A stretch of 64,000 bases of DNA from Adiantum capillus-veneris. Lineage: Eukaryota > Streptophyta > Polypodiopsida > Polypodiales > Pteridaceae. The DNA is taken from assembly GCA_014529385.2 (NCBI GenBank), contig CM043970.1, positions 69,524,567 through 69,588,566 of the forward strand, given 5' to 3'. The translations under genes and the position numbers were made by a program. The notes beneath the pieces were generated by a model. That model made no database searches. It had not been told where the DNA came from and was given only the letters and a program-made list of their open reading frames with translations. Positions 40,680 to 51,506 of the stretch are shown here, one piece after another; the stretch's first letter is position 1, and every line of letters begins with the position of its first letter.

Positions 40680-40753
<74 letters not shown>
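40680..40753. repeat. (GA)n microsatellite in F 3' LTR
   Basis: About 74 bp of GA. The 5' LTR has the same array at about 63822-63871, shorter and with one interruption, so the array was in the element before insertion and then changed length. Confidence 0.95.
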
Positions 40754-40756
<3 letters not shown>

Positions 40757-41667
40757 CTTGCAAATGATGAAAACCCTCGGGGGTGTGAGGGCGAATTATT
40801 TCTGCAATATTTACAAGGCGGCATGCCGTGGTGGTAGAGAGGTAGAGGGAGGAGATGGTGCAAACCTACTTGGTGCGTTCTCTAAGGCGGCTCAATGATT
40901 GTGAATACTCACCACCAAGAGTGTGCATACGTGTGTGCATCGACCATTGGATTCGAGATATGGATGTGGTTCCCTTCACATGGTGCAATTCCCAAGGCAA
41001 ACCCAACACACAAGCCCCCTCCCCGTGATGGTGATAGTGTCAATCCTTCCTACTACACTCTACCAAATGCTTGGTTCCTCATAAATTGTCCCCCCGGATA
41101 GTGACCTCTCAGTGCCAATTTACAGGTGTTGGCTACTTGGATTATGGTAATCCTAGTGTGGTTAGGTTAATCTTAATCGGGGAGACAAAGCAAGTGATGG
41201 GCGTGGTGTGGTTGACCCTTGCTTTATTTTGGGGAGGTTATTAAAAGAGGGGAATCTCTAGGTGGGCCTTTGTGACCATCACCTAGAGAGAGGATATTTA
41301 CAAAGAATGGAAATTTACAATGGCTCGGGTGAAAACTGCAGATAATGATGAAAATAACCTATAAATTACTAGGATGGTGTCGTGGTTGCGTGTTGCCGAT
41401 GAATAGCGTGTTGCCGGTGCGTCGGTGTCCAATGTACTTCTTTTCGGAGTCGGCCGGGGCATGCCTTCGACGCATTTTCTCTTTTTGTTGTTGGCGACGC
41501 GTGCTTTGGATCCTTCTTCTTTTGTTTGTTGATGTCGTAGCCGTTTTCTTCGTATTTGCAGTGCGGTGCGTATATGCGTGTGTGTGTATATATTCGTGCA
41601 TGAGGGCGGGTGTGTGTGTTTTGTATAGGCATGTGTGTGCGAAAACGTGCGTGGGAAGGGGGGCTTA

Positions 41668-42150
41668 TATTTATATATATATATATATATATATATAATG
41701 TATATATAGCTTTTGTTTTTGTTTTTTTTTTCTTCTTGTGGATTGCCGGCAGCCTGTTTTTCTGCGCAAGGCGGATGGGGCGGGGGGGGGGGGGGGGGGG
41801 GGGGGTAGAATATAGGTAGAGAGTGTGTGTGGTGTGTGTGTGTGTCTGTGTGTGTGCATGTAGGTAGGGTGTGTGTGTTTGTGTGTGTGTGTATTTGTGT
41901 ATTGCGGACTGCGCTCCCCGTGAGGCCGTGTGGTGTGTGTGCGTGGACTGCGGACGGCTGCGCACAGTGAATGGGTGAAATGGGTGTGTGTGTGTGTGTG
42001 TGATACTGCTGCAGACTTCTACGCACAGCACGAGGGGAGAGAGGGGAGGGGGGGGGGGGCGATTGTGGGTGTGTGGGTATGGTGTGTGAGGCGCTTCCCG
42101 TAAGAGGGAGAGGGAGAGTGGATTCCTTGCTTGCATGGCCTGAGCACCCG

Positions 42151-42204
<54 letters not shown>
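41668..42204. repeat. Cluster of TA, G, TG and GA repeats in F 3' LTR
   Basis: TA at 41672-41698, a run of about 24 G at 41782-41805, TG-rich stretches at 41820-41895 and 41980-42002, and GA at 42154-42204. The long Pro/Thr/His ORFs on the minus strand here are by-products of the repeats. Confidence 0.9.
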
Positions 42205-42206
<2 letters not shown>

Positions 42207-42270
42207 CGCGCGGAGCTTTGAGAAGGAGAGTGTGAGGAAGAGGGAGGGGTGAGGATTTGGGATAAGAGAG

Positions 42271-42521
42271 TGTGCGCTCCTTGCCGCACTGTCGAAGCAA
42301 GGGACTTGCCAATACACCGTATGCGAGCCACAAACGGCTCCAAGCACACAACAAGCCTAAACTAGCAAGCTCAAGAAAACAAAGGGTGTGTCACTCACCG
42401 CTCTACGCTCGCCTTCGTGGTGGATTCCTCGCCACGATGAAGAAGAAGCTACAGTCGTGCCGCGCTCAACCGCTTCGCCGCCGTCGTGCCTTCGTAATGC
42501 TCGATCACACACACACTCTCC

Positions 42522-42555
<34 letters not shown>

Positions 42556-42853
42556 AGGAGGTGAAGAAGAAGAAGAAGATGGAGATGGAGCAAGAGCACT
42601 CTTCAATTGCACAAATGAGAGAATGAGTAAAAATTAGGTTTAGTTGGCTTTTATAGGAGCTCACCCCATTCACACTTGGGCGCCCATGCTTAGCCAACTA
42701 ACCCCTTGAATGTCCAAGTTAAAGTGCGCCTCTCATCGGCGATCACTCTTACCCTTTTCCTATTGGTCCGACAAGCCCGGTACCTGACTCTACCAAATAC
42801 ATAATACACGTCCATCGTAGGTGATGGGTGTCCGTGTGCCATGAGGGTTAACA
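42271..42853 (-). repeat. Element D 3' LTR
   Basis: TGTGCGCTCCTTGCC...GAGGGTTAACA, 583 bp. Contains CT and CA microsatellites near 42520-42555. About four substitutions against 50517-51097 besides repeat length. Confidence 0.93.
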
Positions 42854-42865
42854 TGCCCCCCTTCC
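42854..42865 (-). promoter_or_regulatory. Element D polypurine tract
   Basis: Minus strand AGGAAGGGGGGCA abuts the 3' LTR. Confidence 0.75.
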
Positions 42866-44466
42866 TGATGTAGATTCCGTCCTCGGAAGCTATTGAGTTG
42901 AAGCTGGTTCGTCGAGGTGGAAGAGCATTTGAGATGAATGTCCTTAGCCTTCTTCAGTCACTGCAAAATCAAACAACATTGGCACAGTAATGGCATTCTC
43001 TTAAAAAGCATATGCAGTTTTAGATAGAAAAATTGATTGGTCAAAGAATTTCAAACAATTTGTTAGCAATGAACATTAAATTGCAATGTAATCAAATGCA
43101 TAAACAGATGTAAAGGCAAAAAATTAAACAAGTCTGGGGTCGCTAATTTGACGGTCGAAAAGCACTAGAGATCGAATATTAATACCATGGGTAAGCTTCT
43201 TAATTTTCTGTGGTCAATTAAGTTGTTTAATCGCGAGAGCCAAGTATTCATGTTCGAGGGCTGACTAGAGGCTATATCTAGAAAACCTTGTAGTTAAGCT
43301 ACCATAAAAGGAATTTCTCATGAAATCATCGCCTGACTGATTACTTTTTCTTTGACCCCCCAAGGTCTTTTCACAGTGATTCAATTATGATGTGTGTGCT
43401 TATTTTGTATGCCTTGGGTTTTTTGCTTTTCAAGGAAAAGCGCCCACGCTGGGAACCTCTAGGGCTCTAGTACCATAGGCGATACATGTGAGTGAAGTAC
43501 CAAATCAAGCTGAGATTTCTCTTCCAGCTTAAAATTTTACATTGTGGCACTTTGATTTTTTGTTTGTTCATTTTCAGCATTTTAATTTTGTAACTTTGGG
43601 GGGTCATATAACACTGTTACCCTCCCCAGGCTCATCACATTAGTAAACTCCCTTTATAATACTTAAGCTAAAGGTCGATAGGGTTAAGCCCACTAGAAAG
43701 CCCTAGTACATTTCATACAATGCTGCCTAAATCGGATTAAGAACCTAAGTAACCATTGCTTATTAGGAAGGCATTCCCCATGGTATTAAGAGAAGATTTC
43801 TAATACCTAGCTTGGTCAAACTAGCTTAGTCGGACTGCTTGATTTTTACACCTAAACAAGTGATTATGACAAAAGATTGCATTGAATTAAATGTTGGATA
43901 CTAAGCCAATGCGCTGAATAGTATGCTACCAATCACAATCAAAGCAGACAAACATAGATGCAAAAAGATAAGAGCAATGCTAATGGACAAGAAACACCTG
44001 TTTGTGTTGATGGTCGCGCTTGATTTGAAGGTTCCATGAAGGTCCAAATCCTATCAATAGCAACACACTCCTGTACACACTAGGAAATAAAAGGAATACC
44101 TCCAGGAGGCACATTAGTGGGAAAAGAGATCTTTGCTAATCACTCAACTCTAAAACAGAAACACTCCTATCGTACTAATCTTACCTACCCTCCATCACTC
44201 AAGTGATGAGGATCAAAGGTGTTTTATGGCATAGGTTTCTGTTTCACTGTACCAGATGTGACATGTGTAGGTCTGAGTCAATGTTTTGATTTTAATGTGC
44301 ATACTCGTTTGCTAATTGCTCTTGCTCTTTTTTTTTTTTTTTTTTTGAGTATAAAGCTTTATATGTACATTCCCTAAGATTGGAATTGAGAGGTCAGGGA
44401 AAAAGGTTGAGAGGGAAACAAATGAATGATGACTGTCAGCAAACACTCCCCCCTTCCTTGGGTAGA
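42866..44466 (-). other. Element D 3' non-coding region
   Basis: 1.6 kb between the protease ORF and the 3' LTR, where pol would be expected to lie in a complete element. No ORF with retroelement motifs. A T-run of about 17 lies at 44330-44346. I see nothing else. Confidence 0.6.
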
Positions 44467-46191
44467 TCATACCGTTTGAAATGAGCTTGTCACCCTTTGA
44501 AACCAATTGTTCCAGTTGGTAATAGGTGAGGATTTTTGCCAGTAGTTTGCTATTACCCTAGGTGCCTCGTCAAGTTGCAAGGGTGGTAAGGTACTCTCCC
44601 AGGATCGAACTTGAAGTGGTTCATCAGGTGATTCTTGAACACTGGGAGGTGTGGATTCTTTTGTAGCTTCATGGAGGTCCACTACTATAGATGGAGGCTG
44701 TGTAGAAGCTTTTACCTCTATGGATGTATTACATGAGGAGCTAGAATCTTCATGGGACTCCCCCCTTCCTGAGCTAGGTGGAACAAATCGTTCTTTCTTT
44801 GGTACCCAAACTAACTCGGGAGCAGGTGTGTAGCATTCTGTGATTTTTTTCTTTCCACGATCATTGATTCGTTTTGGAGCTACGGGATTGGGCTCACTTG
44901 GGTCAGGTGATAGGTAAGAGCACAATCTACGTTTGGGTACCCAGATTTGATCATTTCCTTGATAGTAGCCTTGGGCTTCCAATAGTCGTTTAGGGATCCA
45001 TCGCAACATTTTCTTACTTTTCTTGGAGCGAGTGGTACGTTTCTTACAAGGCTTCTGTTTTTTAGCACTAGCTATGGTCACTAAAGAAGCTTTAGGGACC
45101 CACTTGTATGTTTTCTCTGTTACATTAGGATGAGTCTTGTCGGAAGCGATATGCATTGCTTGTAGCATATTTAAGGGTATAGGCATTTCATCCCCCTCAG
45201 GTGTTACCCAGGTCGTCCCCCTATTTCCCCAAGTGTCTATGGTTGATGCTAGGTGGACCCAGTCTACATTGTGTGATTCCGTCATACCCGGTAACACATC
45301 CATATAAGGAGAATCTTGGCCAATGTCTGTATCCTTCTTACAAGTGTAACAATATTGTAGTGGGGTCGAGTGAACTGTGGTGTCAGAGCGATGATCAATA
45401 ATGGTTTTAGTACCAGTCACCAAATCCACTCTAAGGACAGAGTCTTGGAATTGCAAATAGACATGATTTTTAGACCAATCGTGAACCATTTGTGCTTCCC
45501 TCATGAATGGTCGTCCTAAAATCATTTCATATGACGTAAGGTGTTTAGAGAAATCCATTACAATGAACGTATGTCGTACCTTGTGTCCTAGAACTTTGAT
45601 CTTAAGATCCTTGAGCATCCCCATAGGTTTGGCTATGGTACCATTTGCCATCTTTACCACGATGTTAGTAACACTGAGACGGGGTTTTCCCATGGATTCC
45701 CAACAATCTTTTGTAACGATGCTAACTCCCGCACCACCATCAAGAATTCCCTTTATAGTTAATCCCTTGGTAGTGATGGGTAGGGTCGCATTAGACTCGT
45801 CGCCTTCAAAATACTGCCCTAATTCGTTAATGGGTACCTCGATCACAGACTCGTGTCCATCTAAGTCAAGTGATTGCACATGATTTTCCTCATCAATCAT
45901 AATCGAGTCAGGCCTATTTGGTTGCGTAAACTGCGGTAATCCCGTTCGTAGCTCTCCGTTAAGGAATGCTCGAAGTGCAAGGAATAACTCAGGATCTCCA
46001 TACAGCTTTGCTATGATCGTGGTTCGGACCTCAGAAGACATGAAGTCCACTAGTTTGGCAACATTCATTGGCGTTTTGCAGGGTGTAGGTCCTTGACTAG
46101 GAACTGGTGAGGATGGGATCAGGTATTCCTTCGTTAAACATCCTTTCCAACAAGAAGGGTGTATGCTCACTTTCTGATGTCCTGTCCTCAC
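44467..46191 (-). CDS. Element D protease ORF with WVPK-repeat tail
   Basis: Open for 574 codons. Residues 110-260 form a retropepsin domain: GILDGGAGVSIVTKDCW (catalytic Asp in DGGA, where DSGA or DTGA is usual), MANGTIAKPMG, HTFIVMDFSK and MILGRPFMREAQ. The tail is basic and carries four spaced copies of a W-V/I-P-K motif (YKWVPKASL, LRWIPKRL, QIWVPKRRL, LVWVPKKERF) and an acidic C-terminus. The 5' end overlaps gag by 95 bp in the +1 frame relative to gag, so expression would need a +1 (or -2) frameshift, a spliced RNA, or a repair of a lesion. No RT follows. The DGGA may still be active, since the Asp and second Gly remain; this is inference. Confidence 0.8.
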   Translation of the reverse strand: MRTGHQKVSIHPSCWKGCLTKEYLIPSSPVPSQGPTPCKTPMNVAKLVDFMSSEVRTTIIAKLYGDPELFLALRAFLNGELRTGLPQFTQPNRPDSIMIDEENHVQSLDLDGHESVIEVPINELGQYFEGDESNATLPITTKGLTIKGILDGGAGVSIVTKDCWESMGKPRLSVTNIVVKMANGTIAKPMGMLKDLKIKVLGHKVRHTFIVMDFSKHLTSYEMILGRPFMREAQMVHDWSKNHVYLQFQDSVLRVDLVTGTKTIIDHRSDTTVHSTPLQYCYTCKKDTDIGQDSPYMDVLPGMTESHNVDWVHLASTIDTWGNRGTTWVTPEGDEMPIPLNMLQAMHIASDKTHPNVTEKTYKWVPKASLVTIASAKKQKPCKKRTTRSKKSKKMLRWIPKRLLEAQGYYQGNDQIWVPKRRLCSYLSPDPSEPNPVAPKRINDRGKKKITECYTPAPELVWVPKKERFVPPSSGRGESHEDSSSSCNTSIEVKASTQPPSIVVDLHEATKESTPPSVQESPDEPLQVRSWESTLPPLQLDEAPRVIANYWQKSSPITNWNNWFQRVTSSFQTV

Positions 46192-49100
46192 TCCCTTCTT
46201 GGATGATACTAGATATGGCTAACGGTCTATGGTTCATGTGGGGTGGATGAACTTGCGTGCGAAACACTGTGTCATGAATTTTGACCTGCATGGGTTCTGG
46301 TTCTAGTTTCCTTTGAGTCTCCTCCACTAAACCTCTTAGATGTTTCACCTGCTCAATCTCGTCTACTGGGTTTGGATACGTCCCAATCTTCTTTTTACGA
46401 TTTTTTCCTTTTTGCCCCTGCGGTTTATCTTGGGGGTCTTGGATTGGATTTGGAAACACTTGTGGTGTTTTCAGAGGCTCTTTATGGTTTTCTCTCATTC
46501 GGTTTTCATTTGGTTCCATGTTACGGTTTTCTTTGTCGGTCTTTCCCTTTGTGGTATTGGTTCTAGTCTCCATTGTCTCGACTGAATCTGAATCATCCTC
46601 GAGGTCATTCATATACACGGGGTCATCTCCTGTTCCTATGTTTGTTTTGGAACTTGGCTTTGAATTTTCCGTATTCTGCGACTTCTTCCTTCGTGTCTTC
46701 TTTTTCTTTGCTTGGATAATTGACGCGGTATCTCTCTCTTCGAGGATATGTCCTGGCCCTTGAAGCATGGACCGTGTAATCGCATAAGCGGGTGCGACGG
46801 GTGGTATTGGCGATGTCACACTAGCAATTTCGACCAAATTTAGGGGTGTGATTTTAGGCGCATTTGGGTTATAGGGGCATTGGGAAATCAAGTGATCTAT
46901 GCCACAACGATTACATGTGAGTATTGGCATTGCAGACGTGCTCCCTTGATTCATTTGCATCTGTGCAGCATTCTTTTGCAGCCTAATAGGGCACTCCGCT
47001 ACTCGATGTGGTCCCCCACACTCGTAGCATTGAAGAGGTGGCCTCCTAGCCTGGGTGTTGATATTTTGACCTCTGGATGCGAGAGCAGCAGCTTGATAAA
47101 CCGGCTTGACTTGTCCCCAACAATCTTCCATGTAGTATATAGGACATTCTTCCAATGTATCAAGTCCGTAGGCAATACTAGTGTCTATTTCCTCCTCACA
47201 ACCATCTGCATAAGCGTTTGATGGCTCGCAACCCACTTGGTTCATAGGGGCGACTCTTGGATGTGGGGGCTGCGGTCCTAGCACAGGAGGTGGTAACGGT
47301 GTAGCTTGTACAACATTTTGAGATCTAGGGACCATGTGTTGCGGTAGTTGCTCAACAGGTGGAGCAGGCATCAATACAGGAGCTCGAGGCGCATCCGTCC
47401 AGGCTACAGGTGGTCTATTTGCCATCATACGTTTGATCATTAAACAATCCTTAGCTTGGTGACCATACCTACCACATGCGTTGCAAGTTCCATTAAATTT
47501 TACTCTAAACGTAGGGCACTCACTAGTGCTATGTGGACCTAAGCAAATGGAACACCATTGTTGCTCCCTTCTTGGATACATGTGACTATTTTGAGGGGGT
47601 CGATTATCCTTAAGAGACTCTTGGATTGCCTTGGTGAGGTCTGTCAAGAATGTCTCAAATACCTTTGGCTCATTGGCAATGGGCTTTGCAGTCATGGGTT
47701 CATACTCAATGGCTTGTGAGCTAGTGGATCTCGTGTCAGTAGACACCCTCATGCCTGCTATCATCAAGTTGTCCTCTAGTTGGATTGCATTGGCAGTGAC
47801 ATCTTCCCAGGTTGTGATACCTCTAATCACTAGTCCATTATAGATTCCTTCATTCCTCAACCCTCGAATGAATCGATCAAGCAGTTGGTTATTGTTGAAG
47901 CGCTCATTTACAGGGCAGCGAGAGTTTAAGTGCTTTAGACGACTAATGAAGTCCCTTACTGACTCTCCTTCCTTACGTTCGGCCTTCTGTAGCTGAGATG
48001 CTACACCCCAAAGCACACCTTCTCGTATGTACTCCTTTAGAAACAACCTTCGAAGGGTAGGGTAGATTGTTTTCTCGTCCACCCTTAGGGTCCTATACCA
48101 ATCTCCAGCCTTCCCACTTAATGTCAAGCTTAAGGCATTGCACTTATGTAGTTCGTTGCGTTCCCCTAAGGAATCACATACTTGTTCAAACACTTCAATG
48201 TGTTTCCTAGCATCTTCGTCCCCATTGAATTTTTGCGTGAGTTTGGCAATTTGTACTGCCTTACTTCTAGGCTCTCTATCAGATGCATGATGCATATTTT
48301 CCGCGATAGATCGACCTATGGTTTGAGCAAACGCTGCCAAGTCACCTATGTGAGGAGGCAGGGCCGGTGGAGGTACTCTTGGAATCATATGTGGGAGAGG
48401 AACGGGTGCCGGTCTTGGCATATGTGTGGATGATGCAGGATATGGAACATAACCGGGCATAGGTCCACTCGGATAAGAGCTAGGGAGCGGCACTCGAGGA
48501 GCATAAGCAAGTGGTACAATTGGAGGTGTGGGGGCCATGTGTGCATAAGGGGCTAGAGGCACATACGGTCGAGGCCCCATATTAGGTACTACAACACTAG
48601 GTAGTGGCACTGCGCTAACCGTAGATGTCATCGGTACATTCTCTGTTAGGCTTATCCCTGGAGTGAGCACTGTGTTTTCCTTGATAGAGGGTTGAGCCAA
48701 GTTAGGGAAGCTAAAGTTTTCGCTCGGAGGCTCAGATTGCATAGAGACCCCAGGTGAAATGACGTAAGATGGGTCCATGGGGCTCATTAGAGGAGTCTCC
48801 ATTTGTGATAGAGTAGGCTGTTGAGCCTTGCTCGTATCCAAAAATCTCATGGGGCCAGTTGAGAGTATATTTACCCCTCGGTTTTGCCTTTCTGATTGAA
48901 TAATGCCATGGATAACATTACAGATCATTTTCTGTTGATCTTCGATGCTCGTGGCACTAGAGGTGGATTGTACAATCTCTATCCATCCTACATGGTAGGC
49001 GTGGCCAGAGTGTAGATCCGTCAACACCTCAGTGTGGAGGTCGTATGTCCAATGATCATTAATGAACAATCCTTCTAGAGTCGACGTGTTAACGGTTTCT

Positions 49101-49608
49101 TGTGAGGTAGAAGCAATGTTGCTCCCCGTGGTTTTACTTGTCACCAACGGTACTCTAGAGGGAACTTCTGAAGGAGGCAGCTCAACAGGGCCTTCTTGGT
49201 AAGAAGTTGGTAGGATATCCACATGGACACTCTTTGGGGGTGTGGGGTCCACGTGCGATGTGAAAGGAGATTCCACTTCCCCACCCCCTTCGTGTGCTTC
49301 ATTGCATCAGGTTCCGAGCGAGTAGCTCTACCTAATGTTTCCATGAAACGGCTAAACATACTAGTACTAGGCTGTGGAGCTTCGGGAGGTGCATGGCCTT
49401 CTCTCTCAGTGTTTTGGGTAGGGTATGCTTCCATGATTTCTGAGTCGGAGGAGGAATCACTAGCGGCTATTTTAGGGTCTTGGGTGGTGCTACCTTGTGT
49501 TCCCGCTGAGGGTCTAGAGCTTATCGTGGATGGGTAATGGGTGTCCGTATGAACAGAGGCACCCTCAATATGCTCGTGTTCTAGCACCCGCCCAGAGCGT
49601 AAGTGCAT
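46097..49608 (-). pseudogene. gag: Element D gag, large, four zinc knuckles, one frameshift
   Basis: Starts MHLRSGRVLEHEH at 49608; the frame changes once near 49280 in a G-rich run (GGGGGTGGGG) and then runs open for 1,059 codons to 46097. It has a Pro-rich N-terminal half, a Retrotrans_gag-type core (FNGDEDARKHIEVFEQ, GKAGDWYRTL, SVRDFISRLKHLN, LLDRFIRGL), then four zinc-knuckle motifs: CSICLGPHSTSEC, CNACGRYGHQAKDC, CYECGGPHRVAEC and CNRCGIDHLISQC. Only the second has classic CX2CX4HX4C spacing; the others are CX2CX3HX4C. The charged C-terminal part is rich in Lys, Glu and Asn. Gag of this size (about 1,170 residues) is large for a plant element. The frameshift may be a true lesion or a sequencing error in the homopolymer. 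Confidence 0.82.
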
Positions 49609-50494
49609 GTGCTTTTGATACCCTAAGGTGTCAAAAAGCTGCTCTAGGAGGCCTTGTGACTAGTTTTTAGCATGTTTTTTGTTTGTTTTTTTGCTAGATT
49701 TTTTAGAGCGTGTTGTGGAATGGGCCGTGTGATAGCTCAAAACGAGCGTATCGGTCAGAGGGTCGTGCCGTGCTTTACAGCTCTCCGTTTGGTCACTCTA
49801 TGCCCTCGGAATCCCTAAAACTGTCAATTTCCAGTAGGGAACTAAGCCCAAACTAGAAAGTCTAAGGGTGCAAGTGGGAAGAGAAAGGAGGAGAGTGGAG
49901 GACTTGTCCCACATGCTCTCATTCTCTCTTGAGGGAGTAGGGTATATATATAAGAGTGAGTCTAGTATATATCATAAGACTGAGGACTGAGGCCTGGGCC
50001 TGGGCTTGGGCTTGGGCTTGGGAAACCGATCCCGATCTATCTTTTATACAAACCAACCCGTCCGTTTTAAGAGTCACGTTTTTTATTTTCGACTTTTAAA
50101 ATTTTTTTTTTTCCCAAAAATATTTTTTTTTTTTTCGCAAAAGACTTTTTTTTTTTTGATTTTTTTTTTTTTTTTTTTGGTTGATGCAGAAAGTACAGAA
50201 ATTGAAAAAAATGCAGAAAAACGCAGAAATTGCAGAAAATGCAGAAAAAACGCAGAAATTGCAGCAAATTGACAGAAATGCAGAAAATTGCAAAAATTGA
50301 AAACGCCGAACTTGAAAATGCAGAAATTGCAGAAATTGAAAAAACGCAGACACTAGCAGAAATTGAAACTTGACAGCAATTGCAGAAAACGCAAAAAACA
50401 GAAATCTTCCACACACTCCTTCCCTGTCTTTCCTATGATAGAAATTGCACCACAAGGAAGCGTAAAGTGCTAACCGAGCTTAGTGTAGGGCATA
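49609..50494 (-). other. Element D 5' leader with A/T runs and CAGAAA repeats
   Basis: Non-coding leader between the primer site and gag. On the plus strand, long T runs at 50101-50180 are followed by about 210 bp (50186-50400) of degenerate short tandem repeats built on GCAGAAATT. A GGGCTT run lies near 49995-50025. ORFs here are low-complexity products. The repeat-rich leader sits where packaging or translation signals would be. Confidence 0.65.
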
Positions 50495-50512
50495 TCCCCG
50501 GCAGCGGCGCCA
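50495..50512 (-). promoter_or_regulatory. Element D primer binding site, tRNA-Asp type
   Basis: Minus strand TGGCGCCGCTGCCGGGGA, four bases from the 5' LTR, differs at one position from the Athila-type tRNA-Asp site TGGCGCCGTTGCCGGGGA. Confidence 0.85.
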
Positions 50513-50516
50513 AAAA

Positions 50517-50766
50517 TGTGCGCTTCTTGCCGCACTGTCGAAGCAAGGGACTTGCCAATACACCGTATGCGAGCCACAAACGGCTCCAAGCACACAACAA
50601 GCCTAAACTAGCAAGCTCAAGAAAACAAAGGGTGTGTCACTCACCGCTCTACGCTCGCCTTCGTGGTGGATTCCTCGCCACGATGAAGAAGAAGCTGCAG
50701 TCGTGCCGCGCTCAACCGCTTCGCCGCCGTCGTGCCTTCGTAATGCTTGATCGCACACACACTCTC

Positions 50767-50799
<33 letters not shown>

Positions 50800-51097
50800 A
50801 GGAGGTGAAGAAGAAGAAGAAGATGGAGATGGAGCAAGAGCACTCTTCAATTGCACAAATGAGAGAATGAGTAAAAATTAGGTTTAGTTGGCTTTTATAG
50901 GAGCTCACCCCATTCACACTTGGGCGCCCATGCTTAGCCAACTAACCCCTTGAATGTCCAAGTTAAAGTGCGCCTCTCATCGGCGATCACTCTTACCCTT
51001 TTCCTATTGGTCCGACAAGCCCGGTACCTGACTCTACCAAATACATAATACACGTCCATCGTAGGTGATGGGTGTCCGTGTGCCATGAGGGTTAACA
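50517..51097 (-). repeat. Element D 5' LTR
   Basis: Partner of 42271-42853, 581 bp, TGTGCGCTTCTTGCC...GGGTTAACA; followed by the GAGAG duplication. Confidence 0.93.
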
Positions 51098-51477
51098 GAG
51101 AGAGAAAGTGTGTGTGTGAGGAAGAGGGTGAGGGGGGGGGTTGTGGGGTATGGGAGATGTGTGGGTGAGAGGGAGACGGGGGGGGGGGGGGGGGGGTTTC
51201 TTGCATGGGAGCTTGAGGCCGAGGGGGGGGGGGGGGGGGGATGAGGCCGAGGGGAGGGGAATGAGGCCAAGGGAGGGTGAGGCGAGCGGGTGGGGGAGAG
51301 GGAGGAGGGGTCGGGGAAGGAATATTAGCGGGCCAAAGGGAGGTGGGGAAAAGTGGTAGGGGGGGGTAATGTGAGGGTGTGAGTGTAAGAATACAAAGAG
51401 CGGAAGGGGGGGGGGGGGGGGGGTGAAATGAGTTTTTTTTTTCTTTTTCTTCTTTGATTTCCAAAAGTCGGCTATCA
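51098..51477. repeat. F 3' LTR remainder with repeated long G runs
   Basis: G runs at 51132-51141, 51178-51196, 51223-51240 and 51406-51423 lie in a purine-rich plus strand, then a T run at 51431-51441. Several runs within 300 bp could form G-quadruplexes. The Pro-rich minus-strand ORFs here are not genes. Confidence 0.85.
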
Positions 51478-51506
51478 TTAGCCCTCTCCCTTTTGGCTAG
51501 AGGCAT

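Larger units (their letters stand above)
42271..51097 (-). mobile_element. Element D: LTR element coding only Gag and protease
   Basis: Complete insertion of 8,827 bp with LTRs 42271-42853 and 50517-51097, target duplication GAGAG on both sides, a tRNA-Asp primer site and a purine tract. It encodes a large Gag with four zinc knuckles (49608-46097) and a protease ORF (46191-44467) and then 1.6 kb of non-coding DNA up to the 3' LTR. No RT, RNase H or integrase motif occurs anywhere inside. LTR copies differ at only a few bases plus a microsatellite length change, so it moved recently and must have used another element's pol. This matches the known idea of Gag-only elements in plants, here with protease. 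Confidence 0.9.
40516..51477 (-). repeat. Element F 3' LTR, interrupted by element D
   Basis: TG at 40516 and terminal TATCA at 51473-51477; without D and one GAGAG it is about 2,130 bp. Its outer 450 bp match the 5' LTR at 63657-64000 (shared GGGGGCCGAATGG, GCGCCTCGAGCC or close variants, and CTAGCTTTGAG). It is packed with simple repeats: GA at 40680-40753, TA at 41672-41698, a G run at 41782-41805, TG stretches at 41830-41900, GA at 42154-42204 and G runs at 51132-51423. Confidence 0.7.

Noticed and set aside
41298-42354. Minus-strand ORFs up to 349 codons rich in Pro, Thr and His
   Set aside because: They run through TG, G, TA and GA repeats of the F LTR and start in unrelated sequence.
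49990-50030. Telomere-like GGGCTT repeats
   Set aside because: Only four or five units, not the plant telomere unit TTTAGGG, and inside the D leader.
50006-50455. Phe/Lys-rich ORFs
   Set aside because: Low-complexity T and A runs and CAGAAA repeats in the D leader.
50934-51506. Pro-rich ORFs
   Set aside because: Caused by long G runs; the region is LTR of D and F.
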